NCBI RefSeq assembly: GCF_001549985.1
Contig: NZ_LROZ01000002.1
Coordinates: forward strand, 62,001 to 126,000
DNA: 64,000 bases
Reading direction: 5' to 3'
Origin: Myroides odoratus
GTDB lineage: Bacteria; Bacteroidota; Bacteroidia; Flavobacteriales; Flavobacteriaceae
How positions within the stretch are numbered: the first letter of the stretch is position 1; each line of letters opens with the position of its first letter. Shown here one piece after another: positions 1 through 8,262 of this stretch. The notes beneath the pieces are model-generated. The model made no database searches. It was not told where the DNA came from and worked only from the letters and a program-made list of their open reading frames with translations. The translations under genes and the position numbers were made by a program.

Positions 1-337
1 GTTCTTTGCTCTTTGCTCTTTGTTCTTTGCTCTTTGTGCTTTGCTCTTTGTTTTTTGTTCTTTGCTCTTTGTTCTTTGCTCTTTGCTCTTTGTTATTTGT
101 TTTTTGCTCTTTGTTTTTTGCTCTTTGTTCTTTGCTCTTTGTTCTTTGCTCTTTGTTCTTTGCTCTTTGCTCTTTGTGCTTTGCTCTTTGTTCTTTGTTA
201 TTTGCTCTTTGTGAGGTTTGTGCTTTGCTCGATTTTCTCACCTTCTCACCCTCTCATCGCCTCACCCTCTCATCGCCTCACCCTCTCATCGCCTCACCCC
301 CTCACCTTCTCACCCCCTCACCTTCTCACAAAAAAAA
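1..337. repeat. Heptamer array plus CTCACC array (composite repeat R1)
   Basis: Bases 1-211 are about 30 near-perfect 7-bp units of the type TTTGCTC or TTTGTTC; the array already runs at the window edge. Bases 237-330 are a second array of CTCACC and CTCATCGC words. Neither part has a stop codon over long stretches, so all three forward frames stay open, but the translations are only leucine/cysteine/phenylalanine repeats. It lies just 3' of the gene on the minus strand. The same modules recur in seven other gaps of this window. Confidence 0.9.
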
Positions 338-1492
338 CTACTCTTCCACTTCAAAAATCGCTTGAATCGAAACACTAGATCCTAGTGGCAAGGAGCTTGC
401 GCCTCCTGTATTTCTCGTATGCTTTCCTTTTTCTCCCAATACCTCAACGACCAAATCCGATGCGGGATTCATCAATACTGCGTGTTGCGTATAGGTATCT
501 ACCGTATTAAAAGCCCCTATCAGTTGAACGCAGCGTTGTACTTTATTTAAATCTCCCCCTACAGCGTCTTTCAAAATAGCTAATACATTCAGCATGGTTA
601 CCTTGGTTGCTTCTTTTACTTGCTCTTCTGTGACCTCTACCCCTAATTTTCCTGGATTGAATATTTTTCCGTCTTTCAAGGCCACTTGATTAATAAACAC
701 CAAATTACCAGAACGCACATACAGCTCGTAATTGCCTACGGGTTTGGGTAAATTAGGTAATTCTATTTTTTTATCCTTCAAGCGTTGATTAACATCTACG
801 ACTGCTTGCGTTTGCTTTGTTTTCACTACAGGTTGTGCCTTTTTATTTCCGCGTAATGCACTGGCAACTCGAGCTAATTTTTCTCCTTGGTTTTGCGCCA
901 AATAACGCTCTTCTTGGGTCGGTCGGTCTCCTTTGTTAATAGACATCGGACTCGTAACGCCTAATACGGAATTCCCTTGCTTTTTGGTGGTATCTATTTG
1001 ATCAAACCCTTGAATGCCATTGGGAATTAACAACATCCCATGAACTGCCAAGGTATTCCAAAAAGCCTGTAACGCCAATTCATTTGCTGCACCACTGCCC
1101 CCTGACATAAACACTGTAGCGGGTTTTTCTTCCAATGCACGTGCCGTCCATAAGTCAATCGTTTGGGCAAAGAAAACACTCATTCCCGTGCTGATATTTC
1201 CAAAATAAACAGGAGAACCAAAGGCAATTCCGTCGTATTGAGGTAATTCATCCACCTCGACCAAAGGAACAGCAGCTAATGCTGGGAGATTGTTCTCTTT
1301 TACCTTCTTAATTGTCGCTTTAGCACCTGGCCAGCGCTCAATACCTTGAGCGATTTCTTTAGCTAGCGTATACGTACCGCCTTGATCAGAATCAAAGAGT
1401 ACTAAAATATGAGTGGTCGGTTCTTGTGCCATACTGTGTTGGGTAGTTAAAATTAATACGATTGCAAGGAGCAGGGTCGATACTTGTTTCAT
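338..1492 (-). CDS. Exported flavodoxin/WrbA-like and RidA-family fusion protein
   Basis: The 384-residue product starts with a signal peptide ending near 'SMAQ' (residue 23). Residues about 26-205 look like a flavodoxin/NAD(P)H-quinone-oxidoreductase domain ('VLFDSDQGGTYTLA' phosphate-binding loop, 'GSPVYFGNIS', 'GGSGAANE'). Residues about 229-384 resemble the RidA/YjgF/UK114 family, in the branch with 'PVGNYE' and 'NLVFINQVAL'. Flavodoxins bind FMN and carry electrons; RidA proteins deaminate reactive enamines/imines. A joint function is not known to me. The signal peptide suggests a periplasmic location. It is divergent from an AraC regulator and its TATCTTTG box faces that gene's promoter, so AraC control is likely. 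Domain calls are good; the physiological substrate is unknown. Confidence 0.8.
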   Translation of the reverse strand: MKQVSTLLLAIVLILTTQHSMAQEPTTHILVLFDSDQGGTYTLAKEIAQGIERWPGAKATIKKVKENNLPALAAVPLVEVDELPQYDGIAFGSPVYFGNISTGMSVFFAQTIDLWTARALEEKPATVFMSGGSGAANELALQAFWNTLAVHGMLLIPNGIQGFDQIDTTKKQGNSVLGVTSPMSINKGDRPTQEERYLAQNQGEKLARVASALRGNKKAQPVVKTKQTQAVVDVNQRLKDKKIELPNLPKPVGNYELYVRSGNLVFINQVALKDGKIFNPGKLGVEVTEEQVKEATKVTMLNVLAILKDAVGGDLNKVQRCVQLIGAFNTVDTYTQHAVLMNPASDLVVEVLGEKGKHTRNTGGASSLPLGSSVSIQAIFEVEE

Positions 1493-1518
1493 GTTGATTT
1501 ATTTTGACTTGTTCTATA

Positions 1519-1550
1519 CAAAGATACACTTGCTTTTTTTATTAACTTTG
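1519..1550. promoter_or_regulatory. Face-to-face divergent promoters for the fusion gene and araC-type gene
   Basis: On the minus strand, TATCTTTG (1519-1526) matches the Bacteroidetes -7 box TAnnTTTG, 27 bases before the fusion-protein ATG. On the plus strand, TAACTTTG (1543-1550) lies 12 bases before the AraC-type ATG at 1562. The two boxes are only 16 bases apart, so polymerase binding at one should hinder the other. Clear -33 elements were not seen. Confidence 0.55.
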
Positions 1551-1561
1551 CCAAAAAGTAT

Positions 1562-2362
1562 ATGCAAAACGACACACCCAAATGTGGATTGATTGAACAG
1601 AATCAGGGAAATTATACGGATAAGCTAGCGATTGATGCCTATTTTTGGTATGTACAAGATTGGCAACATGATACGTATACTCACACTCATCAACGCTACC
1701 AATTGACGTATGTAGAACAAGGATATCAATATTTCCATCTGGATACTAAAACCTATTTAGTTCCGCAACATCACGTCATTTGGATTCCCTCTCATACCAC
1801 GCACCGCATTAGTTCAGAAGCTAAAACCGTTCACTTACGCGTGGCTCTATTTAAAACAGTTCCTCAAGATGATTTCTTCCAACACGTACACGTTTTTTCA
1901 GCTCCCCCAGTACTAAAAGAAATGCTGTTGTATGCAAGTAAGTGGAATCAAGTCGTTGATGAAAATCCCGATCAAGCGCTTTTTATCCAAGCCATTTTGA
2001 GAAATCTTCCTGAATTCTGTCAGGAAAATGAGTCGTTGCATGTGCCAGTTCCTACACATCCGCGTTTATTGGAAGTTTGTACTTTCATCCATACACACTA
2101 TCACACCAACTGCACAACAGCAGATTTAGCTACTATTGCGCAAATGTCTACCCGAAGTTTACAACGCCTTTTTAAACAAGAAACGGGGATTACACTACAG
2201 AAATATACCCAATTAATCCGAATCTTAAAAAGCATTGAACTGCGCGATACCCAACAATATACACTCAGTGAAATTGCACTTCTGGTAGGATATAGTAGCT
2301 TATCTGCCTTTACGTTGTCGTATAATACAATTATGAAATCCAAACCTCATCAACACAAATAA
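1562..2362 (+). CDS. AraC-family transcriptional regulator
   Basis: This 266-residue protein has a cupin-like N-terminal sensing domain (His-rich: 'YTHTHQRYQLTYVEQG', then 'IWIPSHTTHRI') and a C-terminal AraC double helix-turn-helix from about residue 165 ('TTADLATIAQMSTRSLQRLFKQETG', with 'LSEIALLVGYSSLSAFTLSY'). The arrangement is typical of AraC proteins that sense a small molecule through the N-terminal barrel. It is divergently transcribed from the flavodoxin-RidA gene with 69 bases between start codons and overlapping promoters, so that gene is its most likely target. The inducer cannot be read from sequence. Confidence 0.9.
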   Translation: MQNDTPKCGLIEQNQGNYTDKLAIDAYFWYVQDWQHDTYTHTHQRYQLTYVEQGYQYFHLDTKTYLVPQHHVIWIPSHTTHRISSEAKTVHLRVALFKTVPQDDFFQHVHVFSAPPVLKEMLLYASKWNQVVDENPDQALFIQAILRNLPEFCQENESLHVPVPTHPRLLEVCTFIHTHYHTNCTTADLATIAQMSTRSLQRLFKQETGITLQKYTQLIRILKSIELRDTQQYTLSEIALLVGYSSLSAFTLSYNTIMKSKPHQHK

Positions 2363-2442
2363 GGTTGCTAACAATACCCCAATAGTTTAAATCTTTCCCC
2401 AACTATTTGCGAATTTTTTATACTTTTTTCAGCCTCCTTTGC

Positions 2443-2471
2443 TTGTAACCCATTCTTTTTACTTAATTTAG
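2443..2471 (+). promoter_or_regulatory. Probable promoter of the outer-membrane barrel gene
   Basis: TTG at 2443-2445, an 18-base spacer, then TAATTTAG (2464-2471), which differs from TAnnTTTG at one position. The ATG is 22 bases downstream. Confidence 0.45.
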
Positions 2472-2493
2472 CCTCTAATTAAAAAAACTAAAT

Positions 2494-3069
2494 ATGAAAA
2501 AATTAGGCCTACTTTTTAGCATCTTATTGACGTCATTTGCTATTAATTCTTATGCTCAATCACCTATCAATGTAGGGATTAAAGCGGGCGCTAACTTTAC
2601 AAACTTTTCAAGTAATCCAAAAGACTATAGCAGCAAAACAGCTTCTGGTTTTGGCGTAGGTGCTATGGCGCGTATTAACTTAAATCGTTCGTATATTCAA
2701 GCAGATTTGATGTATTCAGAAAAGAGCATCAAGTTTGAATCTGATCTTAGCAGTGATAAAACAAAAATGAAAAACATCGAAATTCCGGTGGTATACGGAT
2801 ATAAATTATTAAAAAGTCCATTGTATAACCTAAGAGTTTTTGGTGGTGGTGTATACTCTGTTGTTTTGAACGACTTATCTAAAGGTTCTGTCGATAATGC
2901 ATTCAATGAATTTGATAAATCTAATATTGGATACCGTGTAGGTGCTGGTGTAGATATTTTAAAATTCACTGTTGATGTTTCGTATGATGGTGGTTTAAAC
3001 AACGTAAGTAAGAGTTTCTCATCTAAACCAAATACATGGTTTATTGCTGTTGGATATAAATTTCTATAA
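2494..3069 (+). CDS. Small outer-membrane beta-barrel protein (PorT-like fold)
   Basis: The 191-residue product has a clear signal peptide (to 'NSYAQ', residue 22), followed by alternating hydrophobic/polar strands: 'INVGIKAGANFTNF', 'GFGVGAMARINL', 'YIQADLMYSEKS', and a terminal 'WFIAVGYKFL' that ends in an aromatic/leucine motif usual for outer-membrane barrels. This fits the outer-membrane beta-barrel family common in Bacteroidetes, about eight strands. It stands alone between its own promoter and a strong terminator. Function beyond an outer-membrane location cannot be deduced. Confidence 0.8.
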   Translation: MKKLGLLFSILLTSFAINSYAQSPINVGIKAGANFTNFSSNPKDYSSKTASGFGVGAMARINLNRSYIQADLMYSEKSIKFESDLSSDKTKMKNIEIPVVYGYKLLKSPLYNLRVFGGGVYSVVLNDLSKGSVDNAFNEFDKSNIGYRVGAGVDILKFTVDVSYDGGLNNVSKSFSSKPNTWFIAVGYKFL

Positions 3070-3092
3070 TCCCACTTCCCATTATAAAAATA

Positions 3093-3127
3093 AGGCTATT
3101 ACTATGCGTAGTGATAGCCTTTTTTTA
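3093..3127 (+). terminator. Rho-independent terminator after the barrel gene
   Basis: A perfect 12-bp stem (AGGCTATTACTA with TAGTGATAGCCT) with a four-base loop is followed by a T-run. It lies 24 bases after the barrel gene stop codon. Confidence 0.9.
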
Positions 3128-3197
3128 TTTCTTCCCTTATTTTGCAACAGCCATTGAACAGTTTCTATTCAACACTAGTTTTACTTTAAATTTTTAT

Positions 3198-3205
3198 TAT
3201 TTTTG
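3198..3205 (+). promoter_or_regulatory. -7 box directly in front of smpB
   Basis: TATTTTTG matches TAnnTTTG and ends only four bases before the ATG at 3210. If this box is used, the transcript would be leaderless or nearly so. No good -33 TTG was seen, so the assignment is tentative. Confidence 0.4.
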
Positions 3206-3209
3206 TGCT

Positions 3210-3662
3210 ATGCAAAAGAACATCAACATTCTAAATAAACGAGCTAAGTTCGAATACGAGATCTTAGATAGATATACTGCAGGAATTGTACTGACAGGTA
3301 CAGAAATTAAATCTTTGCGACTGGGTAAAGCTAGTATTGCAGAGAGTTTCTGTGAATTCCAAAACCTAGAGCTTTTTGTGATTAACTCTCAAATTGAAGA
3401 ATATGCCAATAGTAGTCATTTCAATCACAAAGCAAAAACAGAACGCAAGCTGTTATTAAATAAGAAAGAATTAAAGAGTTTACACAAAAGTGTGCAAAAT
3501 AAAGGATTAACCATCATTCCTTTGCGTCTATTCATCAATGAGAAAGGGCTAGCCAAAATGGATATTGCACTGTGTAAAGGAAAGAAAAATTACGATAAAC
3601 GAGAGACGATTAAAGATCGTGACAATAAAATAGCTCTAGATCGCTTGAAGAAAGCATACTAG
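3210..3662 (+). CDS. smpB: SsrA-binding protein SmpB
   Basis: This 150-residue protein binds tmRNA and brings it to stalled ribosomes for trans-translation. The family pattern is complete: 'NKRAKFEYEILDRYTAGIVLTGTEIKSLR' at the N-terminus, 'SFCEFQNLELFVINSQI', and a basic C-terminal tail ('KGKKNYDKRETIKDRD') that enters the decoding centre. The open frame extends upstream to 3111, but that extension is hydrophobic, overlaps the preceding terminator and is not part of the family, so the start at 3210 is chosen. It is a single-gene unit. Confidence 0.96.
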   Translation: MQKNINILNKRAKFEYEILDRYTAGIVLTGTEIKSLRLGKASIAESFCEFQNLELFVINSQIEEYANSSHFNHKAKTERKLLLNKKELKSLHKSVQNKGLTIIPLRLFINEKGLAKMDIALCKGKKNYDKRETIKDRDNKIALDRLKKAY

Positions 3663-3682
3663 AACGAGGACTGAATTAAACA

Positions 3683-3709
3683 AGCATCCGACTAAGGGTG
3701 CTTTTTTTA
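3683..3709 (+). terminator. Terminator after smpB
   Basis: AGCATCC pairs with GGGTGCT (one G-T pair), followed by seven T. It lies between the smpB stop and the next ATG. Confidence 0.75.
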
Positions 3710-3726
3710 TAGTACAACCCAAAAAC

Positions 3727-4971
3727 ATGAAAAAGAATCTACTATTAATCCTCGGACTACTAGCTGCTACAGGAGTACTTGGACAACACCCCACGGAACA
3801 ACCAGCACCTATTTCTCCTACGGTAGGCCCCAAAAGCACAACCAACCAATATTCCAACAATCAAATCGGAACGGAATACGATTTTGTTCTGAATGAGCAA
3901 CATAAACCGATTCAAAATGTTCCATTGGATCGAGAGGCTATCTTGATTTATGACTACGATGGTACCTTGAAATCCTTCAACCTAGCTACCCAAAAAATCA
4001 ACTGGACCTTTACTGCTCGAGATACCGTGGTTACCTATGCAAGAAATAAATTCACCTTAGAACAGGGTGTCGTTTACATTCCCTTTCTCAATGGGGAACT
4101 TTATGCTTTAAACCACAAAACAGGGGAAGTATTCTGGGAAGCAAAAATAGGATTGAAAAACAGTGAGTACATCAAAATGATGATTAACCAAATTCCCGTT
4201 ATTCACAACGACTTCCTCTATCTCGTTACCCAATACGAAAACAGCAATATTTACGCCTTTGACAAAAAAACAGGACATCACATTTGGAACTACAAGTTAG
4301 AATTTCCGTATAATCACATGCCTGTTTTATATGCAAATAACAAAGTTTTTGTTCCCAATGCAGGCTATGTATACAACTTTGATGCCGAATCCGGAAAGGC
4401 TTTATATGCCCGTGGTTTCAAAACAGGGATGTACTCTAGACCTGTGAGTAATGGAAAATATGTTTTCATTGCTGATTTAGGAGATCAATTGTTTGCTCTG
4501 CACCCAGACAACTTAGCTATTGTATGGGAGATTACCCTAGAAGGAGGAGCTATCGGACATAAAATGGTGTATAACAACAACCAATTACTAATTGGAACTG
4601 GCCGTAATTTTTACGCCATCCATCCCGAAGATGGGGCGATTATCTGGCAAACAGCAGTTCCCTTTAAAGAACAGGCCGATAGACGCTTTGAATTGCAACA
4701 ACTAGAAGTTTTTAACAACAAAATATACGCCTACAACAACAAAAGTACCTTCTTTGTGGTTAACCCTAAAGAAGGTAAAATTGAACGAGAAATAGAGCTT
4801 AAAAATACCCCTATCTCTAATATTGAAGTCCAAGATGAAAACAATATTTTCTTCTACTGTGAGATAGGACTCATCAAACTCAACCTCCAAACCAATAAAG
4901 AGGAATTAGTTTATATGCGCGCTTCGATTCAATCAAATCCAAAAGAGAATTATATTAAGCTAGTTCGTTAG
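3727..4971 (+). CDS. Exported PQQ-like beta-propeller protein
   Basis: The 414-residue product starts with a signal peptide ('LLLILGLLAATGVLGQ'). It contains repeated propeller blades with the PQQ/BamB-type signature of a tryptophan or aromatic at the blade end: 'NLATQKINWTF', 'NHKTGEVFWEAKIG', 'DKKTGHHIWNYKLE', 'HPDNLAIVWEITLEG', 'HPEDGAIIWQTAVP'. Such proteins are periplasmic or lipoprotein scaffolds or dehydrogenase-like shells. No catalytic or PQQ-binding residues can be assigned, and the cysteine of a lipoprotein is absent. It could be a BamB-like scaffold, but no partner gene is nearby. Confidence 0.8.
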   Translation: MKKNLLLILGLLAATGVLGQHPTEQPAPISPTVGPKSTTNQYSNNQIGTEYDFVLNEQHKPIQNVPLDREAILIYDYDGTLKSFNLATQKINWTFTARDTVVTYARNKFTLEQGVVYIPFLNGELYALNHKTGEVFWEAKIGLKNSEYIKMMINQIPVIHNDFLYLVTQYENSNIYAFDKKTGHHIWNYKLEFPYNHMPVLYANNKVFVPNAGYVYNFDAESGKALYARGFKTGMYSRPVSNGKYVFIADLGDQLFALHPDNLAIVWEITLEGGAIGHKMVYNNNQLLIGTGRNFYAIHPEDGAIIWQTAVPFKEQADRRFELQQLEVFNNKIYAYNNKSTFFVVNPKEGKIEREIELKNTPISNIEVQDENNIFFYCEIGLIKLNLQTNKEELVYMRASIQSNPKENYIKLVR

Positions 4972-6352
4972 TTTTTTTTTGTAAAGTTGCTGTTTGCTCT
5001 TTGCTCTTTGTGAAGTTGCTTTTTGCTCTTCGCTCTTTGTGAAGTCGTGAGGATTGTCGATTAAAGAAGAAGAAGAATTCTCTTTAGCTAGATGATTTAC
5101 CTCATCGACTCACCATTCACACCCTCTATCAAGTGAAGTTGCTTTTTTGTGAAGTCGTGAGAATTGTCAATTAAAGGAAATACGCTATTTGTTACTGCGC
5201 CTAGTTATTCCAATTAGTCAATCTGCTCAGTATGTCATGCTGACGCAGGAAGCATCGCATCCGTTACTCAACGTTTGTTTTTTGTTTTTTGTGAAGTTGC
5301 TTTTTGCTATTCGCTCTTTGTGAAGTCGTGAGATTTATCGATTAAAGGAAATACGCTATTTGTTACTGCGCCTAGTTATTCCAATTAGTCAATCTGCTCA
5401 GTATGTCATGCTGACGCAGGAAGCATCGCATCCGTTACTCAACGTTTGTTTTTTGTTTTTTGTGAAGTTGCTTTTTGCTTTTTTGCTCTTTGCTCTTTGT
5501 GAAGTCGTTTTTTGCTCTTTGCTCTTTGCTTTTTGTGAAGTCGTAAGATTTATCGATTAAAGGAAAATTCTCTTTAGCTGATAATTTACCTCACCAACTC
5601 ACCACCTCACCCTCTATCTCACCTATTTTATATTTATTTTGGTGTTCGATGAATCTTCACTGCATTTCGATTTCTCATTTCCTCTCTCCAGAAGTTGCTC
5701 TTCGCTCTTTGTGAAGTCGTGAGAATTAGCGATTAAAGAAGAATTCTTCTTAGTTAGAAAATTCACTTCTCACCACCTCATCGCCTCACCATTCACATCT
5801 TCTAGTAAGTGAGGTTTGCTTTTTTGTGAAGTTGCTTTTTGCTCTTCGCTCTTCGCTCTTTGTGAAGTCGTAAGGATTTTCGATTAAAGAAGAAGAAGAA
5901 TTCTCTTTAGCTAGATGATTTTCCTCACCACCTAATCAACTCACCACCTCATCGCTTCACCACCTCACCCTCTATCTCACCTATTTTATATTAATTTTGG
6001 TGTTCGATGAATCTTCACTGCGTTTCGATTTCTCATTTCCTCTCTCCAGAAGTTGCTTTTTGCTCTTTGCTCTTCGCTCTTTGTGAAGTCGTAAGGATTT
6101 TCGATTAAAGAAGAAGAAGAATTCTCTTTAGCTAGATGATTTTCCTCACCACCTCATCAACTCACCACCTAACCACCTAACCACCTCACCATTCACATTT
6201 TCTAGTAAGTGAGATTTGCTCTTTGCAAAAGATTATTTCATCAAACAACAAAGAGCAAAAAAACAAAAAAACAAACAACAAAAAAGCAAAAAACAAAAAA
6301 GCAAAAAACAAACAACAAAAAAACAAACAACAAAGAGCAAAGAACAAACAAC
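4972..6352. repeat. 1.4-kb composite repeat region between convergent genes (R2)
   Basis: No credible gene lies here. The stretch is built from recurring modules: TTTGCTC-like heptamers ending in GTGAAGTTG or GTGAAGTCG, a TCGATTAAAGG module followed by AATTCTCTTTAGCTAGA, CTCACC arrays, and a unit with GGTGTTCGATGAATC at 5617-5680 and 5974-6034. The last 110 bases (6240-6352) carry the heptamer words on the opposite strand. Two 171-bp copies lie at about 5160-5500 (see separate entry). Confidence 0.9.
5160..5500. repeat. 171-bp direct tandem duplication
   Basis: The block with TACGCTATTTGTTACTGCG, TGCTGACGCAGGAAGCATCG and CATCCGTTACTCAACG occurs starting at 5181 and again at 5352, an offset of 171 bases. 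The core of about 125 bases appears identical and the flanks differ slightly (GAATTGTCAATT against GATTTATCGATT). The near identity suggests a recent duplication. Confidence 0.9.
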
Positions 6353-6354
6353 CT

Positions 6355-7245
6355 CTATTTTCCTTCCGCTAAAAAAGCTACAATTTCCTTCGCTACTTCA
6401 TTGGGTTTTTCAGCGACTATAAAATGGCCACAATTGGGAATTTGAACTAGCTGTAGATTCGTTGCTACTGGTACTAAAGAACCTTGGAGTATTTCATAGC
6501 CGCTACCTCCTATTCCCAATACAGGCATGCTTAAATTCACATAGGTTTTACTATCCTCAATATCTTGTCCAAAGGCTTGATACCAGGCATTTGAAGCGCG
6601 TATTGCATCTTTTGAATTATACGCCTGAGTGTAAAGCTTTCGATCAACGTCAGAGACAGCTTCTTTATCTACAGTTAATTGATCAAATAACCAATCAATG
6701 ATGATATCCATGCGCCCTTCCAATAGTTGTTCGGGTAGCTCCTTCACTTGATTAAAAACCAACCACCACGGATAGGTATAATTTCCTCCTGGTATTGGTA
6801 ACATCGGTAAATGATACATCCCAGCATCTGGGTGTGGAGTGTCTAACATCACCAGTTTTGCTGTTTTATGCGGATAATTACAGGCAAAGCTAAAAGCAAC
6901 ATGAGCTCCAATATCATGACCGCCAATGTAAACGCGATCTAACCCCAGTTGTTGAACAAGTGCCTCAATATCGCGTGCCATATTTTTCTTTTCATACCCT
7001 TGAAGGGGTTTAGCTGAATTTCCCATCCCGCGTATCTCAACAACAATAACCTGGTATTTTTCTGCCAGGATAGGCATAATCTTGTGGTACCCCCACCAAG
7101 TTTCAGGATATCCTGGTATTAAAAGCAAAGGCTCTCCTTCTCCTCCAATTACATAGTGTAACTGCGTTCCATTAACCGTCGCATACTGACTTTCAAATCC
7201 TTCTAATGCGTGCGTTAACAGCTGGTTGGTTGTGTATTTTTCCAT
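6355..7245 (-). CDS. Alpha/beta hydrolase, epoxide hydrolase/dehalogenase type
   Basis: The 296-residue protein has the alpha/beta-hydrolase order: 'LLLIPGYPETWWGYHKI' (oxyanion-hole loop, about residue 44), 'IGGHDIGAHVAFSFA' with Asp111 as nucleophile, and 'IPNCGHFIVAEKP' with the catalytic His near 274. An aspartate nucleophile points to epoxide hydrolases, haloalkane or fluoroacetate dehalogenases rather than esterases. The frame is open to 7278, but the start at 7245 (MEKYTTN) is preferred because AAAGAGA precedes it and the family begins there. It is divergent from a MerR regulator, so regulated expression is likely. The substrate is unknown. Confidence 0.85.
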   Translation of the reverse strand: MEKYTTNQLLTHALEGFESQYATVNGTQLHYVIGGEGEPLLLIPGYPETWWGYHKIMPILAEKYQVIVVEIRGMGNSAKPLQGYEKKNMARDIEALVQQLGLDRVYIGGHDIGAHVAFSFACNYPHKTAKLVMLDTPHPDAGMYHLPMLPIPGGNYTYPWWLVFNQVKELPEQLLEGRMDIIIDWLFDQLTVDKEAVSDVDRKLYTQAYNSKDAIRASNAWYQAFGQDIEDSKTYVNLSMPVLGIGGSGYEILQGSLVPVATNLQLVQIPNCGHFIVAEKPNEVAKEIVAFLAEGK

Positions 7246-7322
7246 AACTATCTCTTTACTATTTCTTCTATTTTTCATTTGTACTATGTAAAACTAAATA
7301 CTATTTTTACACCATACAACCA

Positions 7323-7336
7323 TGAAGTATACTTCA
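7323..7336. promoter_or_regulatory. Perfect palindrome in the hydrolase/merR gap, candidate MerR operator
   Basis: TGAAGTATACTTCA is a perfect 14-base dyad in the 120-base gap between the divergent hydrolase and MerR-type gene. MerR proteins bind such dyads within promoters. Target assignment is by position only. Confidence 0.6.
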
Positions 7337-7365
7337 CAGTTTGTAATTTAAAAAAAGTTTAACAG

Positions 7366-7731
7366 ATGAAGTTAATTAGCCAGTTAGCCAAAGAAGTCGA
7401 TCTTCCTGTAGCGACCATTCGGTTCTATGAAAAAAAGGGCCTTTTTAGCAGTATTACAAAAGAGGATGTTACCACAAATAACTATGCCTATTACGATGAA
7501 GAAGTCATTGATAAATTAAGGTTCATTCAAATGGCCAAAGCAGTTGGTTTCACCCTATCCGAAATAAAAGAAGTCATTGATGCTTGGTACGAAAAGCAAC
7601 TCACTAAAAAAGCTAAATTGGACGTCTTAAATCTAAAACTCAAGCAACTTGATGCAAAGATGAACGAACTCAAAGCCATGAAAAAGCAAATTAGCCTTTG
7701 TAAATATAATATTGAACATGATTTAAGTTAA
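7366..7731 (+). CDS. MerR-family transcriptional regulator
   Basis: This 121-residue protein starts with the MerR winged helix-turn-helix ('LISQLAKEVDLPVATIRFYEKKGLF', residues 3-27), then 'YYDEEVIDKLRFIQMAKAVGFTLSEIKEVIDAW', and ends in a coiled-coil dimerisation helix (about residues 80-110). Single C-terminal Cys113 is present but there is no metal-binding Cys cluster, so a metal sensor is unlikely. It is opposite the hydrolase, with a perfect dyad in the gap, consistent with control of both genes. The gene is followed by a composite repeat rather than a terminator hairpin. Confidence 0.88.
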   Translation: MKLISQLAKEVDLPVATIRFYEKKGLFSSITKEDVTTNNYAYYDEEVIDKLRFIQMAKAVGFTLSEIKEVIDAWYEKQLTKKAKLDVLNLKLKQLDAKMNELKAMKKQISLCKYNIEHDLS

Positions 7732-7734
7732 TAC

Positions 7735-8110
7735 TGGTGAGAGGGTGAGGTGATTAGAAGGTGAGGCGATGAGGTGATTAGAGAGTGAGGTGATTTGAGG
7801 GTGAGGTGATTTGAGGGTGAGGTGATTTGAGGGTGAGGTGGTGAGAGGTAAATTTTCTAAATAGTATAAATTTTCCTTTAATCGAAAATCCTTACGACTT
7901 CACAAAAAGCAAAAAACGACTTCACAAAAAAGCAAACCTCACTTACTAGAAGATGTGAATGGTAAGGCGATGAGGTGGTGAGAGGTGAATTTTCTAAATA
8001 GTATAAATTTTCCTTTAATCGAAAATCCTACGACTTCACAAAGAGCAAAGAGCAAAAAACGACTTCACAAAAAAGCAGCTTCACAAAGAGCAAAGAGCAA
8101 ACCTCACTTT
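7735..8110. repeat. Composite repeat region (R3), reverse orientation
   Basis: Here the modules are on the minus strand compared with the 5-kb region: GGTGAG/GATGAG arrays (7735-7850), then AAATTTTCTAAATAGTATAA with CCTTTAATCGA (twice, about 7852-7890 and 7987-8022), then AAAGAGCAAAGAGC words. The two halves are imperfect direct copies offset by about 135 bases. Open frames here are repeat translations, so no gene is called in 7732-8262. Confidence 0.88.
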
Positions 8111-8262
8111 CTTAAAGTACTTGATTATCGTTCCCATATCATCCTTCATTTTAATTTACTCAAAAGTAAGATTATCTTTTTTGATGTACTGTAACAATTG
8201 TTACTGTCTACCTAGCAAACAACAGTTAGATTTGCTCTACATAACTATCAAAACACACGATC

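Noticed and set aside
6..378. Three overlapping forward open frames of 64-121 codons
   Set aside because: They are translations of a heptamer array and a CTCACC array that have no stop codons by composition; no start signal, domain or family resemblance.
5360..5560. Open frame of 66 codons in the 5-kb repeat
   Set aside because: It lies wholly inside the composite repeat and repeats its modules; no coding signal.
6209..6445. Lys/Gln/Thr-rich frames over the minus-strand heptamers
   Set aside because: Frame reads the reverse of the heptamer array and runs into the hydrolase gene on the other strand.
7735..8110. CRISPR array
   Set aside because: The repeats are degenerate short words with no regular repeat-spacer pattern, no unique spacers of constant length and no cas genes.
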